In this document: piece by piece, positions 1 through 9,450 of the stretch
Layout of the letters: each line of letters opens with the position of its first letter
Position numbering within the stretch: position 1 is the stretch's first letter
Assembly (NCBI GenBank): GCA_023151185.1
Contig: JAKLJL010000013.1
Span: 1-64,000 of the forward strand
DNA from: Bacteroidota bacterium
Lineage (GTDB): Bacteria > Bacteroidota > JABWAT01
DNA length: 64,000 nt
Direction: 5' to 3'
Notes under the pieces: generated by a model
Seen by the model: the letters and a program-made list of their open reading frames with translations, nothing else
Told to the model about the DNA's origin: nothing
Databases searched by the model: none
Made by a program: the position numbers and the translations under genes

Positions 1-1871
1 TAATCAATCAGCCACGGGTCTCTGAATTGGACAGAGCCAGCAGGGTAATCAAACCCGTCAACGGTAGTTTTAAGGGAAGCAGATGAAATTTGTTTTAATT
101 GAGACAGGTAGTTGGCATCTTCAGTAATTGGAAATTCATGATGGTTTTTAACCGATGGTTCGATTATGCCCGTTGTCTTGTTTTTCCAAAACTGGTATTT
201 TTCATTTGAAATGACAGTTTGATCCGCTTTAATGATTTCTGTTGTATTTTTTGAAGTCAACATCGGGAGATTTTTTGAAACAGCAACAAAATTTGAGCCT
301 TTCCACCTATACACGGTCCCAACCGACTGGCTCGAACTATTTACCTGATCAACTGTAATTTTGGTGCCGATTTCAGCCCACAATAAAATCTTTGAACGGG
401 TTTCAGGAGTAATGATGTGATGTTCAACCGGGTTTTTCTGAACAACATAATCATCAAATTTGGTCACTGTCGTGTCTATTATATCCAAATTCCAATTCAG
501 GTTCGTTCCTGTAGGGGTTTCCCTGGGAATAAACAGGGAGGACCAGGTTGGGATAAAAACCGGATTGTAATTGATCAAAAGTGACCAATTTACACTACCT
601 ATCCCTGGTATTATATGCTTCATTCCGTCAATTTGAGCTTGGATATTTGAGATCTTTGATCCAGTCCCGTTATCGTTATCTACAGAATTTACTGATGTTG
701 AAATTGGCCCCACAATAAGATCTAATATATGTGCTCCATTTTGATCAATTCCATAGGTTGCTTTGAAATTTCCGTTACTAACCGCATAGTTCTTGCACAG
801 GTGAGGAAAGCCATCACCGTTCAAACCATTAAAATCATAGTTCGCTCCATAAAATTCCAGGTGTGAAACTTTGTCTGAATCATAGGTGCTGTATAAAAGT
901 AACTGTTTGGCTGCTTTTGATTTTAATGTCGTCTGCATTGTTTGGATTGCAGGAACGCTTTCATCCTGTACTTTGACCCAATCTTGTAGAGAGGGGCTAA
1001 TATTTGCACCACGCTGGGGTGAGTCCAACGATAAAAACACACTGACATGATGATTTTGGCCCATCGACTCTGCCTTTGCCAAGGCATACCGGCTGATCAC
1101 ACCTCCCATGCTCAATCCTGCCAAAATAATATTGTCACCATTACCAGAAAGCGAATTAACTTTATCAAGTGCATACTTTAATACATCTGCATTTTCCCTA
1201 AGATCCCGGCCACCATCCGCAAAATTCAGGAAGTAGACATCGTACCCGTTCGCAAGAAGATCATCTTTGATAATTTTCCAAAGAAGGTGATAATAATAGG
1301 AGGGCCAGGTTTGGTTTAACGCATCAAATCCTTCCACTATAAGAAGAGGTTTATTGTGAAGAGGATTGTCACTTTGATAACAATCCAGAAAATCATTGGT
1401 TTCACCGTACCTTTTATCTGCTGTTGGTACAAGTGTCAAACCAACCGAACTTTGAGAAAATTTATACAAATTCAAATCGTAGTATTCAAACCTTAAAGTC
1501 TTTACAACTGAATCGCCTGGATTTGTAACCGGTTGGAAGTTAACAGTAAGATTGGCCTCCGTAAAATCACCAATATATTTTGGACTTGAGAAATCCCATG
1601 CTCCATCACCATTTAAATCACATTTTAAATAAAATGCTCCAAGTTTTGCAAGGTTTTCAGTATCTAGTCCAAATTGAATTTTCCCGCCTGCAACAAATGA
1701 AGGTTCTAAAACGACATCATTTGAGTATTCATGAATGAACACTCCGCCATTTGAAAGTGTGGGATCACCTTCCACGGAAAAAGGAGATTGGGCTGATAGT
1801 TGAGAATGACTACCAATAAATAAGACAACCACCAGAATTGCCTTTGTGAACATTATTCTAAATTTTGACAT
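1..1871 (-). CDS. Secreted alpha/beta-hydrolase (lipase-like) protein, C-terminus truncated by window edge
   Basis: Not in ORF track because it runs off the left edge; hand translation from ATG at 1871 (minus) gives MSKFRIMFTKAILVVVLFIGSHSQLSAQSPF... (signal peptide), ...LLIVEGFDALNQTWPSYYYHLL... and nucleophile-elbow LAGLSMGGVISRYAL; open to position 3. Confidence 0.8.
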   Translation of the reverse strand, partial: MSKFRIMFTKAILVVVLFIGSHSQLSAQSPFSVEGDPTLSNGGVFIHEYSNDVVLEPSFVAGGKIQFGLDTENLAKLGAFYLKCDLNGDGAWDFSSPKYIGDFTEANLTVNFQPVTNPGDSVVKTLRFEYYDLNLYKFSQSSVGLTLVPTADKRYGETNDFLDCYQSDNPLHNKPLLIVEGFDALNQTWPSYYYHLLWKIIKDDLLANGYDVYFLNFADGGRDLRENADVLKYALDKVNSLSGNGDNIILAGLSMGGVISRYALAKAESMGQNHHVSVFLSLDSPQRGANISPSLQDWVKVQDESVPAIQTMQTTLKSKAAKQLLLYSTYDSDKVSHLEFYGANYDFNGLNGDGFPHLCKNYAVSNGNFKATYGIDQNGAHILDLIVGPISTSVNSVDNDNGTGSKISNIQAQIDGMKHIIPGIGSVNWSLLINYNPVFIPTWSSLFIPRETPTGTNLNWNLDIIDTTVTKFDDYVVQKNPVEHHIITPETRSKILLWAEIGTKITVDQVNSSSQSVGTVYRWKGSNFVAVSKNLPMLTSKNTTEIIKADQTVISNEKYQFWKNKTTGIIEPSVKNHHEFPITEDANYLSQLKQISSASLKTTVDGFDYPAGSVQFRDPWLID

Positions 1872-1911
1872 AACTAACCCTAAGATTTTTATTGTATTGT
1901 TTGTAACTTAG

Positions 1912-1939
1912 GGTTGCAAGCAAAATAAGGCTTGCAACC
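1912..1939. other. Intergenic hairpin, perfect 10-bp stem (GGTTGCAAGC-8 nt-GCTTGCAACC)
   Basis: Read directly from sequence; second hairpin TGCCCTA/TAGGGCA at 1984-2004 in the same gap. Confidence 0.7.
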
Positions 1940-2027
1940 TTAGTCGTTTAAGTAGAATGGACGATTTGTTTGCACTTTACCATTGCCCTACTCGTAATAG
2001 GGCAGTGGTTTTTACCTCCCTTTTTAA

Positions 2028-3140
2028 TTAGTTGATTCGCATGCCTCTAATGACAAAAACCCTGTTTGGATCGGTGTTTTCAGAACCGAAAATCAGGACT
2101 AAATCTCCTTTTACAATTACTTCATAATAAAAGTCTGAAACCGCAAATACATTCGATTCAAGGCGAAAGTCTTTCCATGAAGAGCCATTGAAATGAAGAA
2201 CGTGCCCTCCGCTTTGAAGCAAAAACATATCCTTTTCTGAATTCCCGCCAATCGCAGATGTTGTTCGCCAGGAGTTTGGGTAATCGGTTTTTTTTACCCA
2301 ACTTGAATCTGTCAGGGCTTTCTTAAAGTAGGTTCCATTAAATCCTGCAACCCAATATCCAAGATTGCCTTCAAACCAAATGTCCCATTTTGAATATTCG
2401 TTTAACCCTTTAGTAGAAACCAACTCAACGGTTTTATTAGTGATTTTAAGGATTTCAGAGGATTTTAATTCAGAAGGTGTCGAAGCTAATGCCAGCAACT
2501 CATATTCACCTGTTTTTGGATTCCAATCTCCATTTATATCCATGATATCCAAAGACGTGTTGGTGGGGATGGAGGTTAGGGAAGTGCCGTTGTAGTGGTA
2601 TAGTCCGCCGTTGGCACCATAGATGTATAAGTTATTTGAGTTTGAACCCCAAATTTTAGAGAACGCCTTTTTATCGATAATATCCTGAGCCTTTTCTACC
2701 CACCTTATATTATCCCTTTTCATTAACAAAAATCCAGTGCTTATAAATATTTCATTCTCGTCTACGACTGCCATCCCCCGAATAATTGATGCCTCTTTTA
2801 TTTCAGGATTTTCTACATCAGTCCTTGCCATCACAATTTCAGGTGTCCATTTTTTCCCTTCCCAGTGGGCGAGGCCATAATGAGTGGCATTATGATAACT
2901 TGAACTATCAGGATAAATCTCACCGGCTACCCACATGTCATTTTCATTGATGATCACTCCATCTGAAAGGGTGGTATTCCGGTATCCAATGGTGTCTACA
3001 TCCCACACAAAATTGTGGCTGGTCGTATCCGCCTTCGGAGTTTCCGCTTTCGGTTCAGTGGGTTTCTCACAGCCGGTAAAACCGGTGAGAAGAAGGGCAA
3101 GGAACAGAGTAAGGGCTGATGCTGGTTTGGTCATGATCAT
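2028..3140 (-). CDS. Lipoprotein of unknown function
   Basis: ORF track 2028..3218; internal start at 3140 or 3134 preferred because MTKPASALTLFLALLLTGFTGC is a lipoprotein signal with lipobox. Confidence 0.7.
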   Translation of the reverse strand: MIMTKPASALTLFLALLLTGFTGCEKPTEPKAETPKADTTSHNFVWDVDTIGYRNTTLSDGVIINENDMWVAGEIYPDSSSYHNATHYGLAHWEGKKWTPEIVMARTDVENPEIKEASIIRGMAVVDENEIFISTGFLLMKRDNIRWVEKAQDIIDKKAFSKIWGSNSNNLYIYGANGGLYHYNGTSLTSIPTNTSLDIMDINGDWNPKTGEYELLALASTPSELKSSEILKITNKTVELVSTKGLNEYSKWDIWFEGNLGYWVAGFNGTYFKKALTDSSWVKKTDYPNSWRTTSAIGGNSEKDMFLLQSGGHVLHFNGSSWKDFRLESNVFAVSDFYYEVIVKGDLVLIFGSENTDPNRVFVIRGMRIN

Positions 3141-3384
3141 ACGTAAAATGAGTGTGGTTGTACCGGTAATCTGTGTTTTGATTAAAATGATCTTAAGAAA
3201 AGGATCGTTCATTGTCAATTATAAATATCTTACTTTAGAGTAGAAAATAGCTAAGAAGATGGTTATCTGCTCTTTTTGCCAACTTGGTCACAGGGCAATT
3301 CGCTTTGACCTGTCCGGTTTTGTCTTTACCTTTAATTCCGTATCCGGTTCCAAATTCGTTTTAATAAAGGTCTCTGCAGGAATA

Positions 3385-6300
3385 ATGGAGCATTTTTCAA
3401 CTTACCTAAAGAATGTTCGTTCAGCTAACAAGGAATCTACCAAGAAGGAACACTTCAAGGATTTGCTGAACCGCTTATTTGCCGGTCATCCGGATATTAT
3501 GCCCGAGATCGATAAAATCAGTGCCGGTGCTGAAAAGGCTATTCTGAATATCCCAAGAATCGGCAGGACGAAACGGGGCAGTGCCGATTCCCAGTATAAT
3601 AATGTGATTATCGAATTTGAAAATGATCTGAAGAAGTCAGGGAATCATGCCGTAGATCAGCTCCGGGAATATTTCCTGGGTGAATATAAATCGGGTAACG
3701 GAATTAAAAGTACCCTTATTACTTCCGATTGCCTGGAATGGCGGGTTTATTACCCCGATGTCGAAACGTTAAGTACCCTTTCTTCCATCACCGATCCAAA
3801 AGACATTAAACTGACCGAGAATGAAACCGCACGGTTTATTGTAACTGAAAAGAATACGGATGCGTTTAAATACTGGCTCGACCGGTTTCTCTTCCGGGAA
3901 GATCAGGTTAAAGCAACGCTTTTTGGCATCGAGGAAGCTTTTGGTTACCGGTCGCCGGTCTTTGCAGAAGCCTTCCGGTTGATGAAGCTTCATTTTGTAA
4001 AAGCGAAACAGTTTGGTGAAGTTCAGGTTTCGTTCGAACAATGGAATAAATATTTAAGTATCGCCTACGGCACGTTTAATGCCTCGGAAGATACCTTTAT
4101 CATCCATACCTATCTGAGTATCTTTTCCAAAATTCTGGCGTACTCGGTCCTGACTCATGATGATTTTATTGATGATCAGGAAATGAAAGCCATTCTGGAT
4201 GGTACCATGTTCGAACGGTTTAACATCCGGAATTTTGTCGATCATGATTTCCATCAGTGGGTTGCCGCAGATGCCAATTACTCCTCCCTTTTACCCGTAT
4301 TCCGGTTGATGGCGCAGGAAATCAGTCATTTCGACTTCCTTAATCTGGATGAAGACATTCTCAAAGGGGTTTATCAGGAACTGATTGATCTCGATACCCG
4401 GAAAGCACTGGGGGAATATTACACCCCCGACTGGCTCTGTGCCCGCATCGTTCAGGAACTGGATCCGAAACCGGGACAAACCATTCTGGATCCTGCCTGT
4501 GGCAGCGGTTCCTTTCTTCGTGCTGCCGCTGTTCATCTGAAAACTGCCACCCCTGACCTAACGCCGGAACAGCTCTGTTCACAGCTTTATGGCATCGATA
4601 TTCACCCGCTTTCTGTTCAGATTGCCAAAACGACCCTTCTGCTTTCTGTCGGAAAATCGGTTATTCAGTCAAAGAAACCGGTGGTTCTGAATGTGTACCT
4701 TGCCAATACAGTTCTGCTTCCGCAGGGGACTCAAAGCTTATTTGGCGATGAATTTAAACTGACCCTTGACCGGAAAGAGGTTCTGTTAAATTCGGCAATT
4801 CTTGATGATATGGATGTGTTCGACAGAGCCATAGAGCAATGCGATCAGCTTGCCGGACTCTCACCTCTGGCAAAACCTGATAAAATTGAAACCCTCTCCA
4901 AATCTATTCTCAAAGCAACGGGCAAGCCGGATCTTCCCAAAGAGATTCTGAACAGCTTTTATGAAATTTACAAAGAACTGAAAGTCATCAAGGAACAACG
5001 GCGTGACAGTATCTGGAAATTCGTGCTTCAGAACGTCTATAAACCGCATTTCCTTAAAAAGAAATTTGATATTGTGGTCGGGAATCCGCCCTGGTTTACC
5101 TATAACAGTGTTAAAAACGGACAGTATCAGGATACGCTTGCCGGTCTGGCCCAGACCTATAATGTGATGCCGGATAAAAAGGCAAACCTGCCCCATCTTG
5201 AGATTGCTGCCATCTTTCTTGCCCATTCTGCCAATTTCTTTCTGAAGGAAACCACCGGTCGTCTTGCCTTTGTACTTCCCAGAAGCTTTCTGTCTGCAGA
5301 TCACCACGATAACACCCGCAGGGGCAGTGTGAACGGACTGAAATTAACGTCTGTATGGGATCTGAAGGACGTTTCTCCCTTATTCCGGATTCCTTCCTGT
5401 GTGTTGTTTGCCCGGTATGCCCAATTTGAAAAATATCTGCCTAAAACAGGACTTACCGGACTTTCTCTGAAAGGCAATGTAAGAAGACATAACACCAACT
5501 GGGAACAGGCCAAAGGGTTCCTTACAGAAACCCCGGCGACCTGGTTTTATACCAAAATGGGATCGGCAACTGCCATTACCGATTCACTCATTTCATCTTC
5601 GCAGAAAGAGAATGCTTACAAAAAGGAATTCAGGCAGGGAGCAACACTTGTTCCCCGGAACTTCTATTTTATTGCACTGAACCAGCAAGCACCACCTGAT
5701 TTTGAAGACCGCATTCTGAATATCAAGACTTCGCCGGATTCTATGAAAGAAGCCAAAACTCCATGGAATACCGTTGATTTCTCAGGAAAAATAGAAAGCC
5801 GGTTTTTATTCCGGACTGCTATTTCGAAAAGTATTCTGCCCTTTGCCTTGCATGAACCGGCCCTTGTTACCCTGCCGGTCATGATCGAAAATGATAAATT
5901 CAAACTGAAGACCTGGGAACAGCTTAAAAGTGAAGGGTATCTGGAAGCAGCAACCTGGTTCCGGAATGCAAGAAACATGTGGGAAACACTTCGAACAGAG
6001 AAATCAGAAAAACTTACGCTAAATGGCAGAATGAATTATCAAAATGGGGTTACCGAACAGGATTTAACAAAACCTTTTATTGTTTTGTATAATTCTTCAG
6101 CAAAAGATGCTAATGCCGTTGTAGTGAACAGGAATCAGTTTGACTTGCCTTTTGTAGTTGATTACAAAACTTATCGTTTAGAGTTTGAAAAAGAGGAACC
6201 TGCATATTATTTGGTTGCTTTTTTAAATTCAGACTATGCAAATCTTGCAATGAAACCCTTTCAATCATCCGGTTTATTTGGGGCACGTGATGTTTCTAAG

Positions 6301-6528
6301 AAGATTTTAGATGTCCCGCTTCCACGGTTCAGCTTATCCAATCCCGATCATGTTTTATTGGCACAATTAGGAAAGGCGTGCAGCACCAAAGCAGATGAGT
6401 GGGTTAAAGCCAATGTAAACGATCCGATAGCCGGATTGAAATTAGGTCAGGCACGCCTTGCACTTAAAGTCCACCTGAAGGAAGAGCTTGAAGAAATAGA
6501 CCGGGTATTGAAAAGAATCATCGGGTAA
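3385..6528 (+). CDS. Type IIG-like restriction-modification protein (N6-adenine DNA methyltransferase fused to N-terminal nuclease-like region)
   Basis: LGEYYTPDWLCARIV...ILDPACGSGSFLRAA (SAM motif I) and IVVGNPPWF (motif IV NPPW); N-terminal region with FENDLKKSG...YKS resembles a PD-(D/E)XK type module; start at MEHFSTYLKN preferred to 3259. Confidence 0.8.
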   Translation: MEHFSTYLKNVRSANKESTKKEHFKDLLNRLFAGHPDIMPEIDKISAGAEKAILNIPRIGRTKRGSADSQYNNVIIEFENDLKKSGNHAVDQLREYFLGEYKSGNGIKSTLITSDCLEWRVYYPDVETLSTLSSITDPKDIKLTENETARFIVTEKNTDAFKYWLDRFLFREDQVKATLFGIEEAFGYRSPVFAEAFRLMKLHFVKAKQFGEVQVSFEQWNKYLSIAYGTFNASEDTFIIHTYLSIFSKILAYSVLTHDDFIDDQEMKAILDGTMFERFNIRNFVDHDFHQWVAADANYSSLLPVFRLMAQEISHFDFLNLDEDILKGVYQELIDLDTRKALGEYYTPDWLCARIVQELDPKPGQTILDPACGSGSFLRAAAVHLKTATPDLTPEQLCSQLYGIDIHPLSVQIAKTTLLLSVGKSVIQSKKPVVLNVYLANTVLLPQGTQSLFGDEFKLTLDRKEVLLNSAILDDMDVFDRAIEQCDQLAGLSPLAKPDKIETLSKSILKATGKPDLPKEILNSFYEIYKELKVIKEQRRDSIWKFVLQNVYKPHFLKKKFDIVVGNPPWFTYNSVKNGQYQDTLAGLAQTYNVMPDKKANLPHLEIAAIFLAHSANFFLKETTGRLAFVLPRSFLSADHHDNTRRGSVNGLKLTSVWDLKDVSPLFRIPSCVLFARYAQFEKYLPKTGLTGLSLKGNVRRHNTNWEQAKGFLTETPATWFYTKMGSATAITDSLISSSQKENAYKKEFRQGATLVPRNFYFIALNQQAPPDFEDRILNIKTSPDSMKEAKTPWNTVDFSGKIESRFLFRTAISKSILPFALHEPALVTLPVMIENDKFKLKTWEQLKSEGYLEAATWFRNARNMWETLRTEKSEKLTLNGRMNYQNGVTEQDLTKPFIVLYNSSAKDANAVVVNRNQFDLPFVVDYKTYRLEFEKEEPAYYLVAFLNSDYANLAMKPFQSSGLFGARDVSKKILDVPLPRFSLSNPDHVLLAQLGKACSTKADEWVKANVNDPIAGLKLGQARLALKVHLKEELEEIDRVLKRIIG

Positions 6529-6579
6529 AAGCGGGTGTTAGGTAACATTCCGCACCGCTGGTGCGGTTTTTCATTGGAT

Positions 6580-6819
6580 GTATTCGTTTTCTCCCCCTAT
6601 TTCACCCCTCTGGGGTGAGAAACAACATTAACCCATTTTTCAATCTGTTTTCCCTGGAAATAAAACACTACCATTTTTAATCCTGCATCTGGCTCCGGAG
6701 GAGCCGTATAGTGGTAGCCAAAGAATCTCCAATAAACATTAACCGCTCCGAAGGAGCGGAATGGACCTTAACACCTCCTTTAAATTGGTGGAAACAATAT
6801 TCCGCACCGCTGGTGCGGT
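6580..6819. repeat. 240-bp direct repeat copy A, composed of palindromic hairpins
   Basis: Aligns without gaps to 6957-7196 at constant offset of 377 bp; contains CACCCCTCTGGGGTG, GGCTCCGGAGGAGCC, CCGCTCCGAAGGAGCGG, CCGCACCGCTGGTGCGG. Confidence 0.9.
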
Positions 6820-6956
6820 TATCATTTTCATGGGTTCCGAATTTCTACCACTATATCACCCCGCTGGGGTGAAAACGTAATTTCTATTGATTATCCATCT
6901 ACAACTATTTACCCACGACCAAAGGTCTTGGGCGCCGGGGCGGATGATCCTTGTTT

Positions 6957-7196
6957 GTATTCGTTTTTTACCCTTATTTCACTCCTCTGGGGTGAGAAAC
7001 AACATTAACCCATTTTTCAATCTGTTTTCCCAGGAAATAAAACACTACCATTTTTAATCCTGCATCTGGCTCCGGCGGAGCCGTATAGTGGTAGCCAAAC
7101 AATCTCCAATAAACATCAACCGCTCCTGCGGAGCGGAATAGACCTTAACACCTCTTTTAAATTGGTGGAAACAATATTCCGCACCGCTGGTGCGGT
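6957..7196. repeat. 240-bp direct repeat copy B, composed of palindromic hairpins
   Basis: Near-identical to copy A; hairpins here read CACTCCTCTGGGGTG, GGCTCCGGCGGAGCC, CCGCTCCTGCGGAGCGG, CCGCACCGCTGGTGCGG. A further partial unit continues to ~7326. Confidence 0.9.
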
Positions 7197-7484
7197 AATT
7201 GGATTTACGGATTCTGGCTATCTTCCAATATTCCACTCCTCTGGTGTGGTTTTTCATTGAATGTATTCGGTTGCTACTATTAAATCACTCTTCTAAAACA
7301 AAACCAAAGATCTTTGGCGCCGGGTTGAGGAAAATACGCACGTCCCCTTTTCTCCTCCTTCCCAACTCCGCCGAACCCTTCTTTCCCTTTATTATACTAA
7401 CCATTAGTTTCTTTTTGCTGTTATATGTAATGAATGGAACCGCTTCTATTGACATTATTTGACTTTTGATTTATCTTTACTTCT

Positions 7485-7502
7485 GTCAGACCCGGGTCTG
7501 AC
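7485..7502. promoter_or_regulatory. 18-bp perfect palindrome GTCAGACCCGGGTCTGAC upstream of HU-like gene
   Basis: Read directly; ends 40 bp before the ATG at 7543. Function inferred. Confidence 0.45.
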
Positions 7503-7542
7503 TTAACTTACTAAAACAAAATACCGTGAAAGGATTAGTCCC

Positions 7543-7926
7543 ATGTCCGTGCAGTATTCCATCATTACCAGAAAAAACCTGCAGAAACCCAACGATCCCC
7601 CCAAGTTTTATGCAATTGCCAAAAGCCGGGGAGAGATCACCTTAAGAGAACTTGCCAAGGATATCTCGGCGACCTCCACCGTTGCTGTCGGCGACGTTCT
7701 TGCCGTACTCGAAGGATTCATTTCGCAGGTTCCGAAACACATTTCGAACGGAAACATCGTCCGGTTGGGAGAGTTTGGAACCTTTTCCCTGTCGATCAGC
7801 AGCGAAGGTGCTGCTACCGAAGAGGAATTCCATGCCGGTTTGATCAAGAGCAACAGCCTGAATTTCCGGCCGGGAAAAGAAGTCCAGGATTCACTGGATG
7901 CTGTTAAGTACAAAAAGGTAATCTAA
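7543..7926 (+). CDS. HU/HIG-type DNA-binding protein
   Basis: MSVQYSIITRKNLQKPNDPPKFYAIAKSRGEITLRELAKDISATSTVAVGDVLAVLEGFISQVPKHISNGNIVRLGEFGTFSLSISSEGA is typical of the Bacteroidota HU-like family. Confidence 0.88.
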   Translation: MSVQYSIITRKNLQKPNDPPKFYAIAKSRGEITLRELAKDISATSTVAVGDVLAVLEGFISQVPKHISNGNIVRLGEFGTFSLSISSEGAATEEEFHAGLIKSNSLNFRPGKEVQDSLDAVKYKKVI

Positions 7927-7973
7927 CCTCATCTGACCTGCCTTACCCGCCTCTTCAGACTCTTCCGTTTCTC

Positions 7974-8001
7974 GCCCGGTACCCCAACCCGGGCTTTTTT
8001 T
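7974..8001 (+). terminator. Rho-independent terminator after HU-like gene
   Basis: GCCCGG-TACCCCAA-CCCGGGC followed by TTTTTTT. Confidence 0.75.
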
Positions 8002-8070
8002 CCCCGGCGCTACTGGATTCCTGACCGATCAATAAAATCGATTGCAAGTCTGCGTATCATCAGCCAAATT

Positions 8071-8150
8071 CATTAGCATGAGTTGAGTAACTCATTAGCA
8101 TGACTTGAGTAACTCATAAGCATGACTTTTGAAAAGCATAAGCATGAGTT
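8071..8150. repeat. 22-bp tandem repeats, ~3.5-4 copies (CATTAGCATGAGTTGAGTAACT)
   Basis: Units start at 8071, 8093, 8115, 8137, exactly 22 bp apart; consensus CATWAGCATGASTT. Confidence 0.9.
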
Positions 8151-8340
8151 TGCCCGGTCATTTAAAGGGGTTGTTTCCCTTAAAAGAATATCAGGTTGAA
8201 TGGGTTTAGGAGAGGTCGGGTAAGGCAGTCAGCGGCTGGGAAACTGTACCGGGCTGTGGCGGAGTTAAAAACCCGGGGAATGCTTTCCCTCCCCCGGTTT
8301 CGGGGAAGGATGCTGACGGGGAGGAATCAGATACCCGGCT

Positions 8341-9420
8341 TTACCGGGTTTTCCAGAGAGACCAGTACTCGTCGTAAAACGAACCGGAAATTGCGGGATC
8401 AAGGGTCAGCGGGTTCCTGGCATCGAGCATGACGGCATATTCATCCGTCCGGTCTTTCTGATGCTGGTTTTCGTAGGCTTTTGGGTGTGGTCCGTGGTGG
8501 ATACCCAGCGGGTGAAACGTCACCATTCCTGCTGAAATACCGTCCCGGCTGAAGAAATTTCCGGCGTGGTAGAAAATGACTTCATCGTAGTCAATATTAC
8601 GGTGCCAGAAGGGAACCCGCTGGGCACCCGGTTCTTCTTCCAGCGGCCGGGGAACGAAACTGCAGATGACAAACTGGTTTCCGATCAGGGTCGAATGAAC
8701 CGACGGAGCCAGATGCCCGCGGTGGCTCATGACAGGTCTGAAATCCCGGATGTTCAGCTTCCAGGGGAACAAAGTCCCCTTCCACCCGGCCACATCCAGC
8801 GGATGGTACGGGTAGATGACCTGTGTAAAAACACCGTTCCGTTTAATCCTGACTTCATACCGGCTTTTCTCTGACGGCATAACCACAGGCTCAGGTATTT
8901 CAATGGAAGCCGGGTCATACAGGGCATGCTGGCCGAGCAATCCCCGGTCGGGCTGTTTCAGTTCACTGGCCGATTCCACCATCAGAAACTTGCAGGGGCC
9001 TTCAGGAACCAGACGGTAAGTCGTTCCTCTGGGAATGATCAGGTAGTCGCCGCCGGTAAAGGCAAGCGGTCCGTAATCCGTCTCAAGAACGCCCTTTCCG
9101 GCATGGACGAAAACGGCCCAGTCGCCATCGGCATTCCGGGAGTAAAACAGATCCGGTTTGGCCAGATGGTGCATATACATCGCCACATCCCGGTTATACA
9201 AAAACCGGACAGGTTCACCCTGGAAGGTAAACTTCTCGGTATTGAAGGCTACCGGCTTACACGGACCTTCGATAGAGACCCAGTTGGTGGGTGAGTTTTT
9301 GTGATAGAGGTGGGAAACGGGACCGTAAAACCCGTCACGCCCATGTTCTTCCTCAAAGGTACCTTCAGGAATTGCAACGTGAGCCTGTTTTGATGTTATC
9401 CCTTTTTTCAGGTGGGGCAT
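8341..9420 (-). CDS. hmgA: Homogentisate 1,2-dioxygenase
   Basis: Protein resembles HmgA (FEEEHGRDGFYGPVSHLYHKNSPTNW..., GGDYLIIPRGTTYRL, HRGHLAPSVHSTLIGNQFVICSFVPRP); adjacent to fahA and hppD. Confidence 0.88.
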   Translation of the reverse strand: MPHLKKGITSKQAHVAIPEGTFEEEHGRDGFYGPVSHLYHKNSPTNWVSIEGPCKPVAFNTEKFTFQGEPVRFLYNRDVAMYMHHLAKPDLFYSRNADGDWAVFVHAGKGVLETDYGPLAFTGGDYLIIPRGTTYRLVPEGPCKFLMVESASELKQPDRGLLGQHALYDPASIEIPEPVVMPSEKSRYEVRIKRNGVFTQVIYPYHPLDVAGWKGTLFPWKLNIRDFRPVMSHRGHLAPSVHSTLIGNQFVICSFVPRPLEEEPGAQRVPFWHRNIDYDEVIFYHAGNFFSRDGISAGMVTFHPLGIHHGPHPKAYENQHQKDRTDEYAVMLDARNPLTLDPAISGSFYDEYWSLWKTR

Positions 9421-9450
9421 GGTTTGTTCCTGGAAAAAATTTCTAATTCA

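Noticed and set aside
7054-7257. 67-aa ORF in hairpin repeat field
   Set aside because: Composed of palindromic repeat sequence; not a credible gene.
8071-8150. CRISPR array
   Set aside because: 22-bp units are directly contiguous with no spacers and decay over ~4 copies.
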